Assembly (NCBI GenBank): GCA_021613335.1
Contig: JAJTWR010000263.1
Coordinates: forward strand, 2,841,001-2,905,000
Length of the DNA: 64,000 bases
Direction: 5' to 3'
Source of the DNA: Whitmania pigra
Lineage: Eukaryota > Annelida > Clitellata > Hirudinida > Haemopidae
Shown: positions 49,681 to 63,943 of the stretch, in pieces
Numbering within the stretch: the first letter of the stretch is position 1
How the letters are laid out: the number at the start of each line of letters is the position of its first letter
The notes under the pieces: generated by a model
Databases searched by the model: none
What the model was told of the DNA's origin: nothing
The model's input: the letters and a program-made list of their open reading frames with translations, nothing else
Position numbers and translations under genes: made by a program

Positions 49681-49797
49681 ATCATCATCATCATCATCAC
49701 TAACACCATCACCATCACGATCGTCGTCGTCATCATCATCATCATCACTATCATCATCGTCGTCGTCGTCGTCGTCATCGTCATCATCATCATCATC
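49681..49797. repeat. (CAT/CGT)n microsatellite
   Basis: CAT and CGT units in alternating blocks. Confidence 0.95.
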
Positions 49798-50100
49798 CAC
49801 ACTATCCAAGGCATGCTGACTTTCAACAGAGTCTTCATCCAGCGCCTTTAAGCAGGTCTTTAAAGGTATTTTGAGGAATCATAGAAATTCTAGAAGCTGC
49901 TCCATACTTGAGAGTAACAAAGGCGTCCTTTGTTATTCTTTCTTTCATTCTCTGCTTGTCAATCAACTGTTGTTTCATCACGCAATTCAAATGTTGATTG
50001 CTCGTTCAATCAACCATTCAATCACTGTACATTCTTCAATTAATCTTTCACTACATTCACCATAATTTATTCAATATGCATTCTTTCATCAATCACATAG

Positions 50101-50188
50101 CATCATTCAATCAATCATTGAGCATCAATCAATCAATCATTGAGCATCATTCAATCAATCATTGAGCATCATTCAATCAATCACTGTG
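50101..50188. repeat. 22-bp tandem repeat, 4 copies
   Basis: Unit starts catcattcaatcaatcatt; copies begin at 50101, 50123, 50145 and 50167. Confidence 0.95.
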
Positions 50189-51024
50189 CATCATTAAATA
50201 AATGTTTGACCCTCATCAACCCAATTCGAGCAAGCCTTTAACATATTCTGAAAGACTCCATAAACAAACGAACCGCCAGAGTGTTCCAAGTTAAAGATAA
50301 TTAATTTACGACAACATAATTTATGACGTCATTGACAGATCCAACAGACGTCACTTCACAAGTTGCAGTCTCTGAGAACCACTTGCCATCCCGAAAGTAT
50401 AAGGTAATTCCAGCTCATTATAATAATTATTATAATCAGCTCATTGTAATAATTCTGATAAGTAGCTCATTATAATAATTATTTGCATATTTCATTCATT
50501 GAGGGGCATCTTAGTGCCTGCAACGATGGCAATTCCACTCCGATAAAACCATCCAAAAACCACATAGAGAAAGGCTTCTTGTCTCCCAACAGAAGGCATG
50601 AATCTGGCTCATCGGCTAGACAAAATTAAAACACCAAATTTGAGTAATGCATTGGTTCATAATAATATTAACATAATGCATAATAATATCAACATAAAGT
50701 TATTCGAATTCATTTTATCAGTTGGGTGAATTGCACAAATGTTAGCTTGAGTGAATTACTTAAAATAATTAATAAGTTTAAACATGGAGATGAATTTGAA
50801 GTTATGATCGCTTGTTGCATACAAAGAACTGTGTAGTCAAATATACAAATACACCGATACAACTTATTAATTATACAACTGGTATTATTATATATATTAT
50901 ACATCCTATCCTTGCATTATCCAAGTTTCTCCAACAATCACTTTGTAGATTTGAAACGATTTTGTTTCACGTCAAACATTTCCTCCAATTTACACGAAAT
51001 GAGAATATTTAAATTACCATATTT

Positions 51025-51115
51025 TAGAAAATATTTATATTATTATATTATAGAAAATATTTATATTATTATATTATAGAAAATATTTATATTATTATAT
51101 TATAGAAAATATTTT
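51025..51115. repeat. 26-bp AT-rich tandem repeat, ~3.5 copies
   Basis: Unit starts tagaaaatatttatattatt; copies at 51025, 51051, 51077 and 51103. Confidence 0.95.
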
Positions 51116-52011
51116 ATCAACATTAAAGATGAGAAATAATTGAAGTAAACGAAGATTTATGAGGATAATTCCATCTTAAAATAGCAATTAAGTCATCAAA
51201 GAGGAAGGAATTCCCATCAATTGAAGTTTAAAATGACTTATTCGACAAATTCTCACAAGAAGCACACATCAGTTGATCACAACAACCACCTAAAAATCCT
51301 CAGTCTCCGGAGTTTCTCGAATAAATTTTCCTCTTTTGTTGGCGAAAAAATTTAATCTTAAAAATGGGAAACAGGATTGAAATTCAAACGAAAATTAAGC
51401 GCCATTCTGATCGGACAGGACACAATAGGAGGCCATAAAAGGTAAAAGTGATTTCTTCAGGGGACCCTAAAGGCAAGTTGAATGCCTAAATGCTCTTCAA
51501 TCACTTTCCCTTGACTCGGCTTACTTATTCATTTTATCTTTTTATTCTGTTAATTTGTAATTACTCTGTATTCTTATACAATTACAGCGGTATTAAATGA
51601 TATTGGTGTTACATTATATTGTTATTATATTACGTTGTTATTACACTACATTGTTAATAAATAATAACAGTTAACATCGACATTCAAACTTATAATCTGC
51701 TAAATGGTTATAAAATTAGTTGAGATATGGTTTTTTCAACCTTAAACAAGCCAAATATAGCAATTGCATTAGTAACATTTGATTCGTATTCGATTCGAAT
51801 TTCAAAAGTCATTTTAAGAACAAATTACTGGCGATTTACTGAGGCTCTGAAATGAAATCATTTCAGTAACCATGGCAACCAAGCAAGGCGTCGTTGGCAC
51901 AAAGCAGAGGAACCAAAGAATTGAATTCATAGAAAGTGAAAGCTCTGGGGAAACATCGGTCACGTGGCTCACTTTATGTGTGACGTCACCATTTTGAAGG
52001 CAGTTTGTTGT

Positions 52012-52014
52012 TGC

Positions 52015-52106
<92 letters not shown>

Positions 52107-52128
52107 CATCATCATCACCATCATCATC
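52012..52128. repeat. (ATT)n microsatellite ending in CAT units
   Basis: ATT tract with one break, then CATCATCATCACCATCATCATC. Confidence 0.96.
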
Positions 52129-52667
52129 GATACTACACTATATACCCTCCTCGATAAAATGCTTCAATGTATCAAATAAACTAAATAATTTAATAAAATA
52201 TATTTTAAAAATTATGTAACATTTTAAATAACTCTATTATAGAACAATTGCAATAATTATTTGAACAATATTATAATTATCAAATATAGTTGATGATGTA
52301 ACATGAAATTGTAATACTAATCAGTCTTACGTTGTATTTCGTGCTTCATGGAAGTCATCGTGTAATAGGATCCCTCATTATAACAACAATGGGACTATTG
52401 CTCCTATTAGCATGCCAATTATGAACAAAATATTTTCACCGCTGTAGTTGGTCTTGATGATGATAATAATATTAGTTTTAATAATTAATATTAATAATTA
52501 TTATTTATTATTAGTAATTGTTATTAATATAATAATTATTATATTATAATAATGTTATTAGTAGTATTATAATAAATTATTATCATCATTGCAATATAAT
52601 TTCTCATTATATTTTTGATAATTTCATCATTACAATTATATTATTATATAATTGAGCATCTTCGACT

Positions 52668-53824
52668 GCTTGATTATAGTAGCGGATTTAATGGAGGCCG
52701 GGGAGGGCTATGGCCCCCCGTCATTTTTAAAGTCTAAAAAAAAGGTAAAATTTACCTATAAACTTCGTCCTTACACTCTTACACAACACACTCACACGTA
52801 CGTAATAACCATACATTTAAAGTTTGAAAGTTATAAGTAAGGTTATTCCCTATATTTACAAATCTACCGGGGTCACTTTTTAGCCAGGGCTTGGTTTCAG
52901 TTGCCGGGGTATGAAATGCATGTTTAGATATGACACTTTCTAACGTATTAACAGTGTAATTTTCTGTATTTCTTCAACTTTTTAAAACTATTTTTAAACA
53001 AATATTTGCAATGCTAGCATGAAAATTCATCGATGTAATTCCATCATTTGAAGACTCATTTCTACACATAAAACTTGTGTTTACTATTCCTTCATTAACT
53101 ATCTTTGGTTATCAATTTTAATCAAAGTATAAAGAGAAATTCAGTCTTTTTGAGTCGCTTGACTTTAGGATAAAATGAAATAGGTCACCTCTTAAAGTTT
53201 TACGAGGGTTTGCCCTTCTAAGAAGAAACGTGTAGGTATGATTTCGGGTGTTCTTTTCTTTTAAGGTGCGGATGGGTGGATGTATGCAATAAAATGATGT
53301 CTTGCTTGAAATTGAGTAATATTGAACTTATAATTAACGGATTTACAAAGAGCCTTATTATAATAATTAGCTTTTGTGATTCTTGTAATAGCAATTAATT
53401 ACTGGGCATGAAGATATCCCATGCTCAGCCGCGAAAATCTAGAAAAACAGCATCAAAGGCATTTATCGATGAAATCCCAATAATATTCAAATGTTAAATG
53501 CTAAAATTTTACAATATATTAATGAAATACGACTTTGTGAATGATATAAAGAAAGTTTGGGTCAAAAAGCAGCAGTAATTTAATAGATAACTGTGTAAAT
53601 TTAGACTTTTGTAAAACTTTTACTTTGAATAAATTTGAATGCAAAAAACCTGAAATAATTTTTGTAATACAATTTTGTAATGGTTCAAATACAATGAGCA
53701 ACATGGCTATAAAATATCCGCCGTACTATAAATTCAGCAAGATGTTTAGGGTAGACCTTAAGGGGTATAGGTTCCAGTATTTGGCCCCCGACGAAGTGTT
53801 CTAGATCAGCCACTGCTTGATTAT
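52668..53824. mobile_element. Non-autonomous DNA transposon with 10-bp target duplication
   Basis: The element body is 52678-53814 (1137 bp). It is flanked by identical 10-bp direct repeats, GCTTGATTAT, at 52668-52677 and 53815-53824. The ends are imperfect inverted repeats: AGTAGCGGATTTA on the left and AGTGGCTGATCTA on the reverse complement of the right (10 of 13 identical). Each is followed inward by a GGGGGCC-type G/C cluster. No transposase frame is inside. A 9-11 bp duplication fits a Mutator-like element; superfamily assignment is inference. Confidence 0.75.
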
Positions 53825-54620
53825 GGTTTTCTTGAAAATAAATTGAATTGTCTTGCACAGGAAGTAGAGAATTGCATTTATTATCTGGAGACCTCGAGCA
53901 GGGAAGAGTTTGCGTGCGTGCGTGTGTGTCTGTGTGTATGTCACTCTTATTTTCATTCTTCCACTCCCATTTGAATGATCTCACTTCACTTTCAATTTAG
54001 TCTTATTATCTCATTATTGGGTCAAATCAAATGAACTCGGTAAGTCCCTCCCACCAAAGTATCTCAAACAATTGTATATTTTAATGATGACAAACAGTGG
54101 TCTATATAGCGGGGAAATTTAAAATATTGGTTAGACATGACAAATGCTATAAAAATTACAAAAATTTATTCTCTAAAATATTTACATCAACAGTTATTAT
54201 ACATTACGTGTGTCTGATTTTCGAAAAATCAACGTTTTCCTAAATCAATTTATTTTATTAAGCTTAGAGTACTTTTCCAAATGTTTGATATGTTGCAAAC
54301 CAATCTCAGAACTATGAAAAAAAATAATTAAAAAACATTGATATAAATAGCACTAAATATTGCAACATTTTTGAATTGTATCATTACTGATAAGTAACAA
54401 TCTCAGGGTGAAATTGGACAAAGGCGTGACTTCCTTGTGTTTATTCATGCGTAACAATTAACCAATCGAATTGAGAAAGTTGACCACCGTATTTATTAAA
54501 TCAATAATATGGAGTTTACAACAATGAGAAAGTTATTATTATTTTTTTTTTATGTTGTTGTAATTTTTGTTATTGTCATCCAGCTAAAACAAAACATCAT
54601 CAGTTGTCTGGATGAACTAA

Positions 54621-54663
54621 CGAATGAGTGAGTGAGTGAGTGAGTGAGTGAGTGAGTGAGTGA
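54621..54663. repeat. (GAGT)n microsatellite
   Basis: About ten GAGT units. Confidence 0.96.
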
Positions 54664-55044
54664 TTGAATAAGAGAGTGAAAATGTCTGAGAAAGCAAGCA
54701 CATGGTAAGGATTCATTTGGTCCAAAAGGTTTGCTTTACGAAGTTATAAAAGTCCCATAATGTCTTTCAATCGTGGCTACGTCCGACAATAGCTACCCCC
54801 ATAAATACGAAACGTACCCCACCTATGTGTGCAGTCATGATGATGATGATGATAACGGTGATGATTATGATTCCCCACTCAAGCGAATGGGTGGGCTTCA
54901 ACCGGAGTAGTTAATTCTGTATTTAATTAATCGATAAGATGGTCGATTGTGTGCGTCTCAAGAGGAACATCAGAATAGAAAATAATAACAAACAAAGACC
55001 AATTCTGGATTTCATTTTAAAGTGAAAGTATTATAAAACTTTGC

Positions 55045-55413
<369 letters not shown>

Positions 55414-55499
55414 ACCTCAATATTGGCTTCGACAAAATTCCAGTGTTTCATATGTTCTGGTTGAATGTAGAAGAATCGTTCCGAATTGGAACATTATAA

Positions 55500-57200
55500 C
55501 ATATTAAACGTAACTAATAAATCAAATGCGTCATTTGAATTGATGAATAACCAATGAACAGAACTATTAATAATTCATATTCAGTTAAAGGAAAATATGC
55601 AGTAGTAAAAAGAAGTTAATTATGTTATTAATAAACAAAATATCACTAGCAAATGACAGGAATACCCTTTGCAATTTGTTCATAAACGATTTGTTTTGTC
55701 CTTCAACAAAGTCAGAGTTACAGATCTCCAGGTCAGGTTTATAATATTACTTAACAACTGTGCCATCGGCTTGAAGGTATTTGCTGACATAACGAGATAA
55801 TTTCATTTTCTTAATTGTTATTTAACTTACCTGTGTACCTATCAATTCATTTAACTCACTTACTCATCCATCCATTTGCTCAGCCACTCATTCATTCTCC
55901 TTCACTCGTTCACTCATTTACCCACTCATTCATTCATCCACTCACCCACTTATTCGTTCACTCTCTCCTTTACTCACTCACTCACTCACTCACTCATTCA
56001 CCCACTCATTCACTCACTCACTCGTCAGCATCTTCCTCCTTTCCAGCTTGTCTTTCCTCGTTAGCTCAATCATCTGTCAGCGGTCACATTCGCTTAGAGG
56101 AGCAGGCATACGTAATGCGCACCTCCGACAAGCACTGTGTACAAGCGCATCCAACGCCCCAATTATTATTATTGCTCTGGTTGCTACGGCCCTTATTATT
56201 ATTACCATGTTTTGTGTTGTTTTAAACGATATTATTGTTATTGTTTTAAATTGTATTATTATTATTGTTATTATTGCTTAAAATTATAATATTGTTATTG
56301 CTTAAAAATTATATTATTGTCATTGTTTGTATTTATATCCTTGTTATTGTTTGCATTTATATTGCAGTTATTACAGCCATAAAGCCCTTTCATCCAATAC
56401 AGTGACTTATCTCGGATAAGATATGATGTCATGATTTCTGTTACATGGTTACGTAAATATATTTTTCCGTCTAATCCATACCTCCGCCCACCCATGCATC
56501 CATCTATCCATTCATTCAACCATCGATCCATTTATTCATCCAGCCAGCCAACCATTCATTCATTCATTCATCCATCCATTCATTCATTCATTCATTCATC
56601 CTAATATCTATCCTTCCTTCCTTCCTTCCTCAATCCAGATAGACATTTTAACAAGCCTTCCCGCGCAGACTTTGTTCTGAAGTCAGTCGTGCATAGAACA
56701 AATACTTGCCAGGAACAATTAGTCTGCCTATCACTTAAAGTTTCATATAGTAATTTATCTTTCCCATTCAATGCTCTCTACGTCTTGTTCACTTTTAAAC
56801 ATTTCCAACCAACTTATCAATGTTTCCATCTACCACTGCTTACCCGTCCAACCATACATCCACCTGTCCATCCGTCTGTCCGTCCATCCATCCTTTCAAC
56901 AATTGATCGATCCATCCGTCCATCCATTTATCCGTATAGTTTTGCCAGCATTTCGTTCTACTCCGCAACAAATCAGTGTCCTCTCACTCATCGTCAGCAT
57001 CTCTTCTTTTCCAGTTTCACTACAAAGCTTCACATCCACCTGGAAAAGATGATGTTGACCTTTGAACCGACGAACATTGCGTATCTATTAATCACCGTGG
57101 TTCTTGACGCCATCTAAATATAAATCTAAATATAGCCCCAGGAACGGAAGTTGCTGCACATGACGTCATCACAGAGAAGAGGTAGGCAGGAGTGGTAAGT
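55500..57200. other. Non-coding DNA with CACTCATT and CATC repeats
   Basis: (CACT/CATT)n tracts at 55856-56025, ATT/GTT runs near 56160-56350, and CATC/CATT tracts at 56480-56640 and 56840-56930. Thr/Ser/His/Leu-rich frames over these tracts are artefacts. No gene seen. Confidence 0.6.
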
Positions 57201-57549
57201 GAAGAACCATTATGATGATGCAGCATTGACGACGAAGGCGATGATGCTGTCGATGACTACGATGATGATGATGATGTTGTCGATGACCACGATGATGATG
57301 ACGCTGATGACGATGATAAGAAACCCGATCGTCATGTCACCAAGAAAACGCTGGCGATGGCGCCAGGAAATAAAGTGAATTATACCTAATTGGCAGCCAG
57401 GCTTCATTGTAAACACGATGACGATGACGACGACGATGATGAATGTGATCTGGCGAGGAAAATCTATAACCTTCATAATGGCAGACGACGATGATAATGA
57501 TGACGATAACGAGATAGGAAATGATGGTGATAGTGATTGCGCTGATAAC

Positions 57550-57840
57550 AAACAGGCCCTCATTTTGTCCGGCGTTATTATTGTTATTATCTTTGCTGTC
57601 AGTCGTTCGTTCTTAATTATGAATATTTATGACGACCTGACCCAGATTCCATCAATCCCATTGGCTGGACTCCTGTCTGGATTGATTTATTATTGTCAGG
57701 CTTGCTAGAGGGCAGGGAGAGATGAAGATGAAAGTGAGAGAAAGAGAGTCTAAACTTTAATTGGGATTTACGCTTTCCCGCTCGTAAGCGGACGTGCTAT
57801 TGGTGCATAGGAAGCCAACATGGCTCCATAAATTACCCTA
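57550..57840. promoter_or_regulatory. Candidate homeodomain/Meis-rich element
   Basis: Ordinary-complexity island. TGATTTAT (57683-57690) matches the Exd/Pbx-Hox composite site, with TGTCAG (Hth/Meis core) four bases on, at 57694-57699. A second CTGTCAG is at 57596-57602. TTAATTAT, GAATATTTATGA and CATAAATTA also occur. Fly teashirt is a Hox/Exd/Hth target, which makes an enhancer plausible. Not tested. Confidence 0.35.
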
Positions 57841-58339
57841 CATTGTATTACGTCATACAACATTATAATAAATTATTCGACGTTGTGTAACAAACATCGC
57901 CCACAACTAGCAACATTACTTTGTGTTAGATAATGTACAGAATGTTGTAAAAAAAAAAAAGTAATTCGCGTAAATGTTACGACATATTTTTCCAAGTGGA
58001 GGTCAAAGGTCGTATTCAATACCAATGTATCTCTTTGTTTTTGCGCTTATATTGTCACAAAGTGAACTGTGGCCCACTAATTATAATATAAACATACATG
58101 CATTCATCACTTTATAATATAAACATTAATAAATATACTAGTTATTAATTATTCCAAACCCATTGTTGTAAATATGAATTATGCAGATCCATTACTAACC
58201 ACATTCCATTCCAACAATACGTCAATCTAAAGCATTGTTGTTTTCAATTTGTACACCTGAACATGATTTGATGTCATACTTGTGAATAAGATGATGATGA
58301 TGACGACGACATTGTCAGAGGAAACATTATTGTAATGCC

Positions 58340-58700
58340 TAAAGATAATATTATTTATTGATTTTTGTTATTATTATTAATATATAATGTAATATAATTA
58401 ATTAATTATTATTATTAAGTCACCATTAAGTGTCATATAATAATATATAATATTATATATTAATAATTATAATATATAATAATTATAATATATAATAATA
58501 TATTAATATAATATTAAATAATTATAATATATAATAATTATAATAATATATTAATATAATATTAAATTATATAATATTAATATATAATATTATATATTAT
58601 ATATAATATTATATATATATATATTAATATAATATTATATATAATATACATGAATAAATTATTATATATTATACATTATTATATATCATATAATAATAGT
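58340..58700. repeat. TATAATATT-type AT-rich repeat
   Basis: About 350 bases made only of short ATA/TAA/TTA permutations, with many self-complementary stretches. Confidence 0.85.
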
Positions 58701-58959
58701 TTTAAAGGTATGGCAAAGAATGAAGTCCTATTCCATTATCTTCAGGAAATCATTTTTCCAGAAACTATTGGAGTAACCATTATATTTCTTCCTCTCACAA
58801 TGGCTCACCTTCTCACTTTGTTCTTTCATCTGCCTGCCCATCTGTCTATCTTCATAGCAATTCATTCGGAGGGTCATTAATCCTTCGATCCATTCATCCA
58901 TCATCCGGGTGTCATCCACTCCCTCGTTCCATCCTTCTCTCCCCATTCACCCACCAATC

Positions 58960-59195
58960 CATCATTCATCTTTTCATTACATTCATCCATCATTCATCCT
59001 TTCATTACATTCATCCGTCATTCATCCTTTCATTACATTCATCCATCATCCATCCTATCATTAGATTCACTCATCCATCATTCATTCATTCACCATTCAT
59101 GTCCTCATTACATCCATTCATTCACCATTCATGTCCTCATTACATCCATTCATTCACCATTCATGTCCTCATTACATCCATTCATTCACCATTCA
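58960..59195. repeat. Two adjacent minisatellites (30-bp and 32-bp units)
   Basis: 58960-59060: about three copies of a 30-base unit containing ttcatccatcattcatcc. 59086-59195: about 3.5 copies of a 32-base unit containing tcaccattcatgtcctcat. Confidence 0.9.
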
Positions 59196-59477
59196 AAAGT
59201 TAAATGCATTCGACAATCAATCACTTTATTATCGTTCAATTGTAGGAGTTCATATCTCGCTATATTTACGTGCCTACATTTGTAATACGAGAACATTATT
59301 AAAGTGTTAAATTTTATTTGAAATATTATATTTGATGAAATATATTTCTTGTAATGTTTTTTTTTTAACATTTAACTGTAAGTATATTCGTACATATAAG
59401 GTTTGTTAAAGTTAAACCCATCAGGTGAGTCATATTGATTTTGATATTGATATTGATAGCCATAAAAATAAAGATGA

Positions 59478-59530
59478 TGATAACAACAACAACAACAACA
59501 ACAACGACGACGACGACAACGACAATGATA

Positions 59531-59585
<55 letters not shown>
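59478..59585. repeat. (CAA)n, (CGA)n and (AAT)n compound microsatellite
   Basis: AAC tract at 59482-59507, ACG tract to 59523, then AAT to 59585. Confidence 0.95.
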
Positions 59586-59639
59586 GCAATCATAACAAAA
59601 ACATTATTATTAATATTATTATTATTATTACAAAATTAC

Positions 59640-60510
59640 CTCTCTGACCTTTATGCAGGTCACTGAGTTAAGTCAGACAACTTTCCATTCAATCAAGCAT
59701 AGTATGTCTGGTTGTATCCGTTCCTATCTCTGCCCGTCTCTTTGTGTCCTGCTGGGCCTCATATGGGTAGGCAGTTGTTCTAATCATCATTAATTCTTCC
59801 CGGGTCGCCATATTTCTTCTGAAAAGGTCGTTATCCCGGTCACACGTGCACAATCAGTCATCTTCACGCACACCTCTCGTGTGTGCCCGCACGGACTTGT
59901 AGTCCTTGCGTTATCTTTCATCTGCTTCACCGACGCCCGTCACACCAGTGACGTCACTGAGACGTCACAGCGGATACTTGAGCAGACAGTACTCGAGTAC
60001 GCGTACTTGAGTCAATGTACTACTATTGTAGCCGTACTCGCAATAATTACAATCACTTCAATCACTTCAATCACTTCAATCACTCTCGGCATCGATATCA
60101 AGACACCGCTAGGTGATAGGTGATAGGCAGCGCAAAGGATGGCATGTAGAAACATCGCATAACTCAGTACAGCCTCGGAAAAGATCCTCTGCGATCCAAG
60201 CGCGGAGGGAAAGATCAAGGTCACAAGATGGAAAAAGCAAAATGAAGCTCTGGAAAGGAAAGGGGCGGCTTGGAAAAGGGGAGAGCAATGGACATGTGGA
60301 AGAGAAAGATTGATTGATGGCAGAGAGACAGAACTTGGCCTGTGTCAATAAATCTGCCACAGCGTGCATTATGCCATTCAGGCGTGAACTTATTGAAGCA
60401 ATAATTCCTCTCCACTCGTGGTCGTAGACATTCCTGATGTGGTCTCAGCTGATCTCAGCTTCCTCGGCTGCATCGACCGCCTTCACTACTTCAACTGCTC
60501 CTATCGCCTG
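59640..60510. other. Ordinary-complexity DNA without a recognised gene
   Basis: GC-richer DNA with a short ATCACTTCA repeat at 60050-60085. Open frames at 59881-60123 (plus) and 60109-60369 (minus) show no domain and overlap one another. Nothing supported. Confidence 0.5.
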
Positions 60511-60514
60511 CATT

Positions 60515-60537
60515 TATAATAATAATAATAATAATAA

Positions 60538-60624
<87 letters not shown>

Positions 60625-60635
60625 TAATAATAATA
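60515..60635. repeat. (AAT)n microsatellite
   Basis: AAT repeat with three one-base breaks. Confidence 0.96.
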
Positions 60636-60639
60636 CTTC

Positions 60640-61780
60640 TAAATATTTCTATCTTAGGAATTCTCAACCATCAATTTCGAGTTGAAAATTTCGAGGGTTT
60701 AGCATTTTAACTTTTATCGGCAGATGTCATGTGGTGAAAAATACTTAACATTGAAAATAATATTGAAGATATTAATAATAACATCATTTGCAGATGAGAA
60801 TTACAATGACATGTTCGTTTTCATCATCAACGTGATTTACTCCTGATCAATCTTTTACATCAAAGAACCCAACAAATGGTTTGCTCTTCAATCAGGTCGT
60901 TAATGGAAATAATAAAATACACACATACACACGCACGCACACACACACTCACCATTTACAACGTCATTTAAATATTCAAACGATTGATTTAAATGCTTAA
61001 ATTACGTGAAAAATAATCTTCTTCGGTGACCTCTCGTTGAACTTTCCAATTCCTTTCTTGAGTTCAAATGGGGCGACTTTGTTCGTTTGGAAATTCCAAA
61101 CTGAAGCACTTTCATCTTTTATGATTTTTCCGCTTCGTTGTTAAAGCAATTTCAATTAAATCAATTGGAGGTTTCAAGTCGTGAATGACAAGATATTCAC
61201 ATTCACATTCACATTGACATTGACATTCACATTTGCATTCATAATTCCCAATGTTTACATTTTGACAAGTTCCACAAGTAACTCACAGGTTAAGGATCTG
61301 CTAACCTTTAAGTACTAATTAAGCTAATTGTGGCATTAGGACCAATATTCACTTGTGAGCAACCTGCTTCTAATTAATAATGATTCTTAATGTGTCTTCT
61401 CAATTAAATTACAATCGTAGTAACATTTGCATGTACACATACATTTTCTTAAACATTAAACATATATTTCTACACCGACCACGATAAACCAGCAATACTT
61501 TTATAATTTCTATTACGTTTCATTATGATGAATGGCTATTATTGCAATAATAATTGTTATTATTATTAGCAATGTAGTTAATAATTTAAATGTGTATAAT
61601 TTATTTATTGTTATTTAGTAATAATAGTAATAATTATTATTGTCATTAATATTGTAGCAGCAGGCAGCGATATTGTTGTCGGCATTTGACAAGTTGCACT
61701 GAAAAGACACCGTGTTAAGTGCATTATTAAAAAGAAAATAGAAGTAACAAGCCCTGAGGTGAACGCCAATGCTCATTCGG
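60640..61780. other. AT-rich non-coding DNA
   Basis: Short CA repeat at about 60920-60950 and a (CATTCA)n tract at 61195-61240. No gene seen. Confidence 0.6.
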
Positions 61781-61789
61781 TGCTTCTGC

Positions 61790-61980
61790 GAGTGAATGAG
61801 TGATTGATGATTGAGTGAGTGAATGCATGAATGGATGGGTGAGTGAGTGAATGAATGAATGGATGGGTGAGTGAGTGAATGAATGGATGGGTGAGTGAGT
61901 GAGTGAGTGAGTGAGTGAGTGAGTGAGTGAGTGAGTGAGTGAATGGATGGGTGAGTGAGTGAGTTGATGAGTGAATGCGA
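61790..61980. repeat. (GAGT)n / GAATGGATGGGT compound repeat
   Basis: About 190 bases of GAGT units mixed with GAAT, GGAT and GGGT. Confidence 0.95.
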
Positions 61981-62039
61981 TGAGTATGAAAGCTGATGGG
62001 TAATGTTAAAAAGATGGTGTTGCACTGAACGCATCTTGT

Positions 62040-63360
62040 TGCTCAGCGTGTTACAGGACCCATACAGAGTCGTTGCTTTATGACTTTGCCCTTAATCATG
62101 CCTCATAATGTCTTTATCATCCGACCGAATCCCGAACGATGATGATGATGATCATGACGACGACGACGACGACGACGATGATTATTGTGACTATTGTATA
62201 GACCAAAGATTTTTATTTTTTCGTTTAAAAATTTAAACCCAACACACAGTGTTTTTTTTATGAAAATGTAAAATGTTATATTTCCAATAAGAATACTTTA
62301 TTAAATATTTCCAATGTCCAGAATTAATTATGTTAATTTTGTATTTTCATCGTCATCATCATCATCCTACACGTCGCAGCACTCGGTTGAACCGGTCAAC
62401 CAATTGATTGTTTCCTTGATTGACAGACCATCGTTGATTGACACTTGATTGACAAAACTGCAAGGCATCAATCACTTTCACAGTGAGGATAGAAGGAAGA
62501 GAAAAGGTTGTTCGGTGCAAGGATTAAGAGTTCATCAAGTTAATTTTGCTGCTTGTAAATGAGACGTGAGGACGACGACTACGATGATGTTGATTAATAT
62601 TTTTATATATTCATTTGCTATATTTTTAAACAGCACAATCAAATAATCATAAATTGTTATTATTAAATTATCACGTAGAATAATTTTATAATTAAGTAAT
62701 TGTTATTATCATTAAATGTCATCAATGTTCTGCAAATAAAATAAATATGCTTAATGGAAGAGAAAACAAGAAGGTGTGACGAAGGAATGAGAAGAGAGAT
62801 CATGTGGAAGAAAAGAGAGGGAAAGACAGACAGGAAGGCACACGTGAGTAGCTTGAAGATTGGCTTGAAAAATTGGCCAAGTCACTTTGGCATCCATCAA
62901 ATGTCAAGCGTCATTCAACCGTTCTTCCATCCATCCATCAGACCTGGATATTTGATCACCAACTATCCTTACATCCATCTACTTCGCGTTTATCAATCCA
63001 TCCATCCCCTTATTCATCCATCAATCCAGTAATTCACTCTGTCAGCCATTCATTCCCGTATCCATCAACCCATTCATCCATTCACAATCTGATGCAAGCT
63101 TACAAACAAGATTTCAGTTTACTAACAACAGTCAATATGGAAGTATTTGTTATTAAGTTGTTAATAAGATCCATAGCAGCTCGACTGCCCATTTTCCTTA
63201 ATCACAGCCAAGCAATCAAATATTCATTATTATCATCACCATCATCGTCGTCATCATTATCACGACCATAACACGTTAATGATACATCACAACAGTCCAT
63301 GCGTTTGATATTACTTATGTTGTTAATGAACATGATTCAGAGGAAATACAGTAAAGCAAG
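62040..63360. other. Non-coding DNA with GAT/GAC and CATC tracts
   Basis: GAT-GAC tract at 62138-62182, CATC repeats at 62920-63080, otherwise AT-rich. The Ser/His/Pro-rich frames here follow the CATC repeats and are artefacts. Confidence 0.6.
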
Positions 63361-63369
63361 TACGTGAAT

Positions 63370-63470
63370 ACGATGACGACGACGACGATGATGATGATGA
63401 TGATGATGATGACGACGATGACGACGACGACGACGACGACGATGATGATGATGATGATGATGATGACGAT
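63370..63470. repeat. (GAC/GAT)n microsatellite
   Basis: Alternating GAC and GAT blocks. Confidence 0.96.
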
Positions 63471-63599
63471 GTGAGGGGTGCGATGGAGCAGTATAATGAA
63501 AATTTATGGCGTTCAATGTTCCATGGAAGGCAAAGTATCCAGGCATTTCTAACCTTCAGGGCCTTCAATTCGCTCAGCCAATGGCTTAACCATGCGATC

Positions 63600-63940
63600 A
63601 ATAATGCATCATATCAATCAACCAATAATGCATCGTATCAATCAATAATGCATCATATCAATCACTCAACCTGCAGCGCATCACATTAATCAAAACATCA
63701 ATAAAGAATATCATCGGTATTTTAATTTACCTATCATTCATTCAATCAATCAATAATGCACTCATCGATCAACTAGGCAATCATGCAATTACTCATTCAG
63801 TTGACAAACTATCACTCATTAAAAAACAGATTTCAATTCATAGTGGCGTCAATTTTTTATTGATTTATTGAGCATCAGTCATTCATTCGATATGTAAACA
63901 TTTCTTTCATTCATCCACTATTTGCTCCATCAACTTTAGA
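63600..63940. other. AATC/CATT-type short repeats
   Basis: Imperfect repeats of tcaatcaataatgcatcata, then AT-rich DNA. No gene seen. Confidence 0.6.
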
Positions 63941-63942
63941 GC

Positions 63943-63943
63943 T

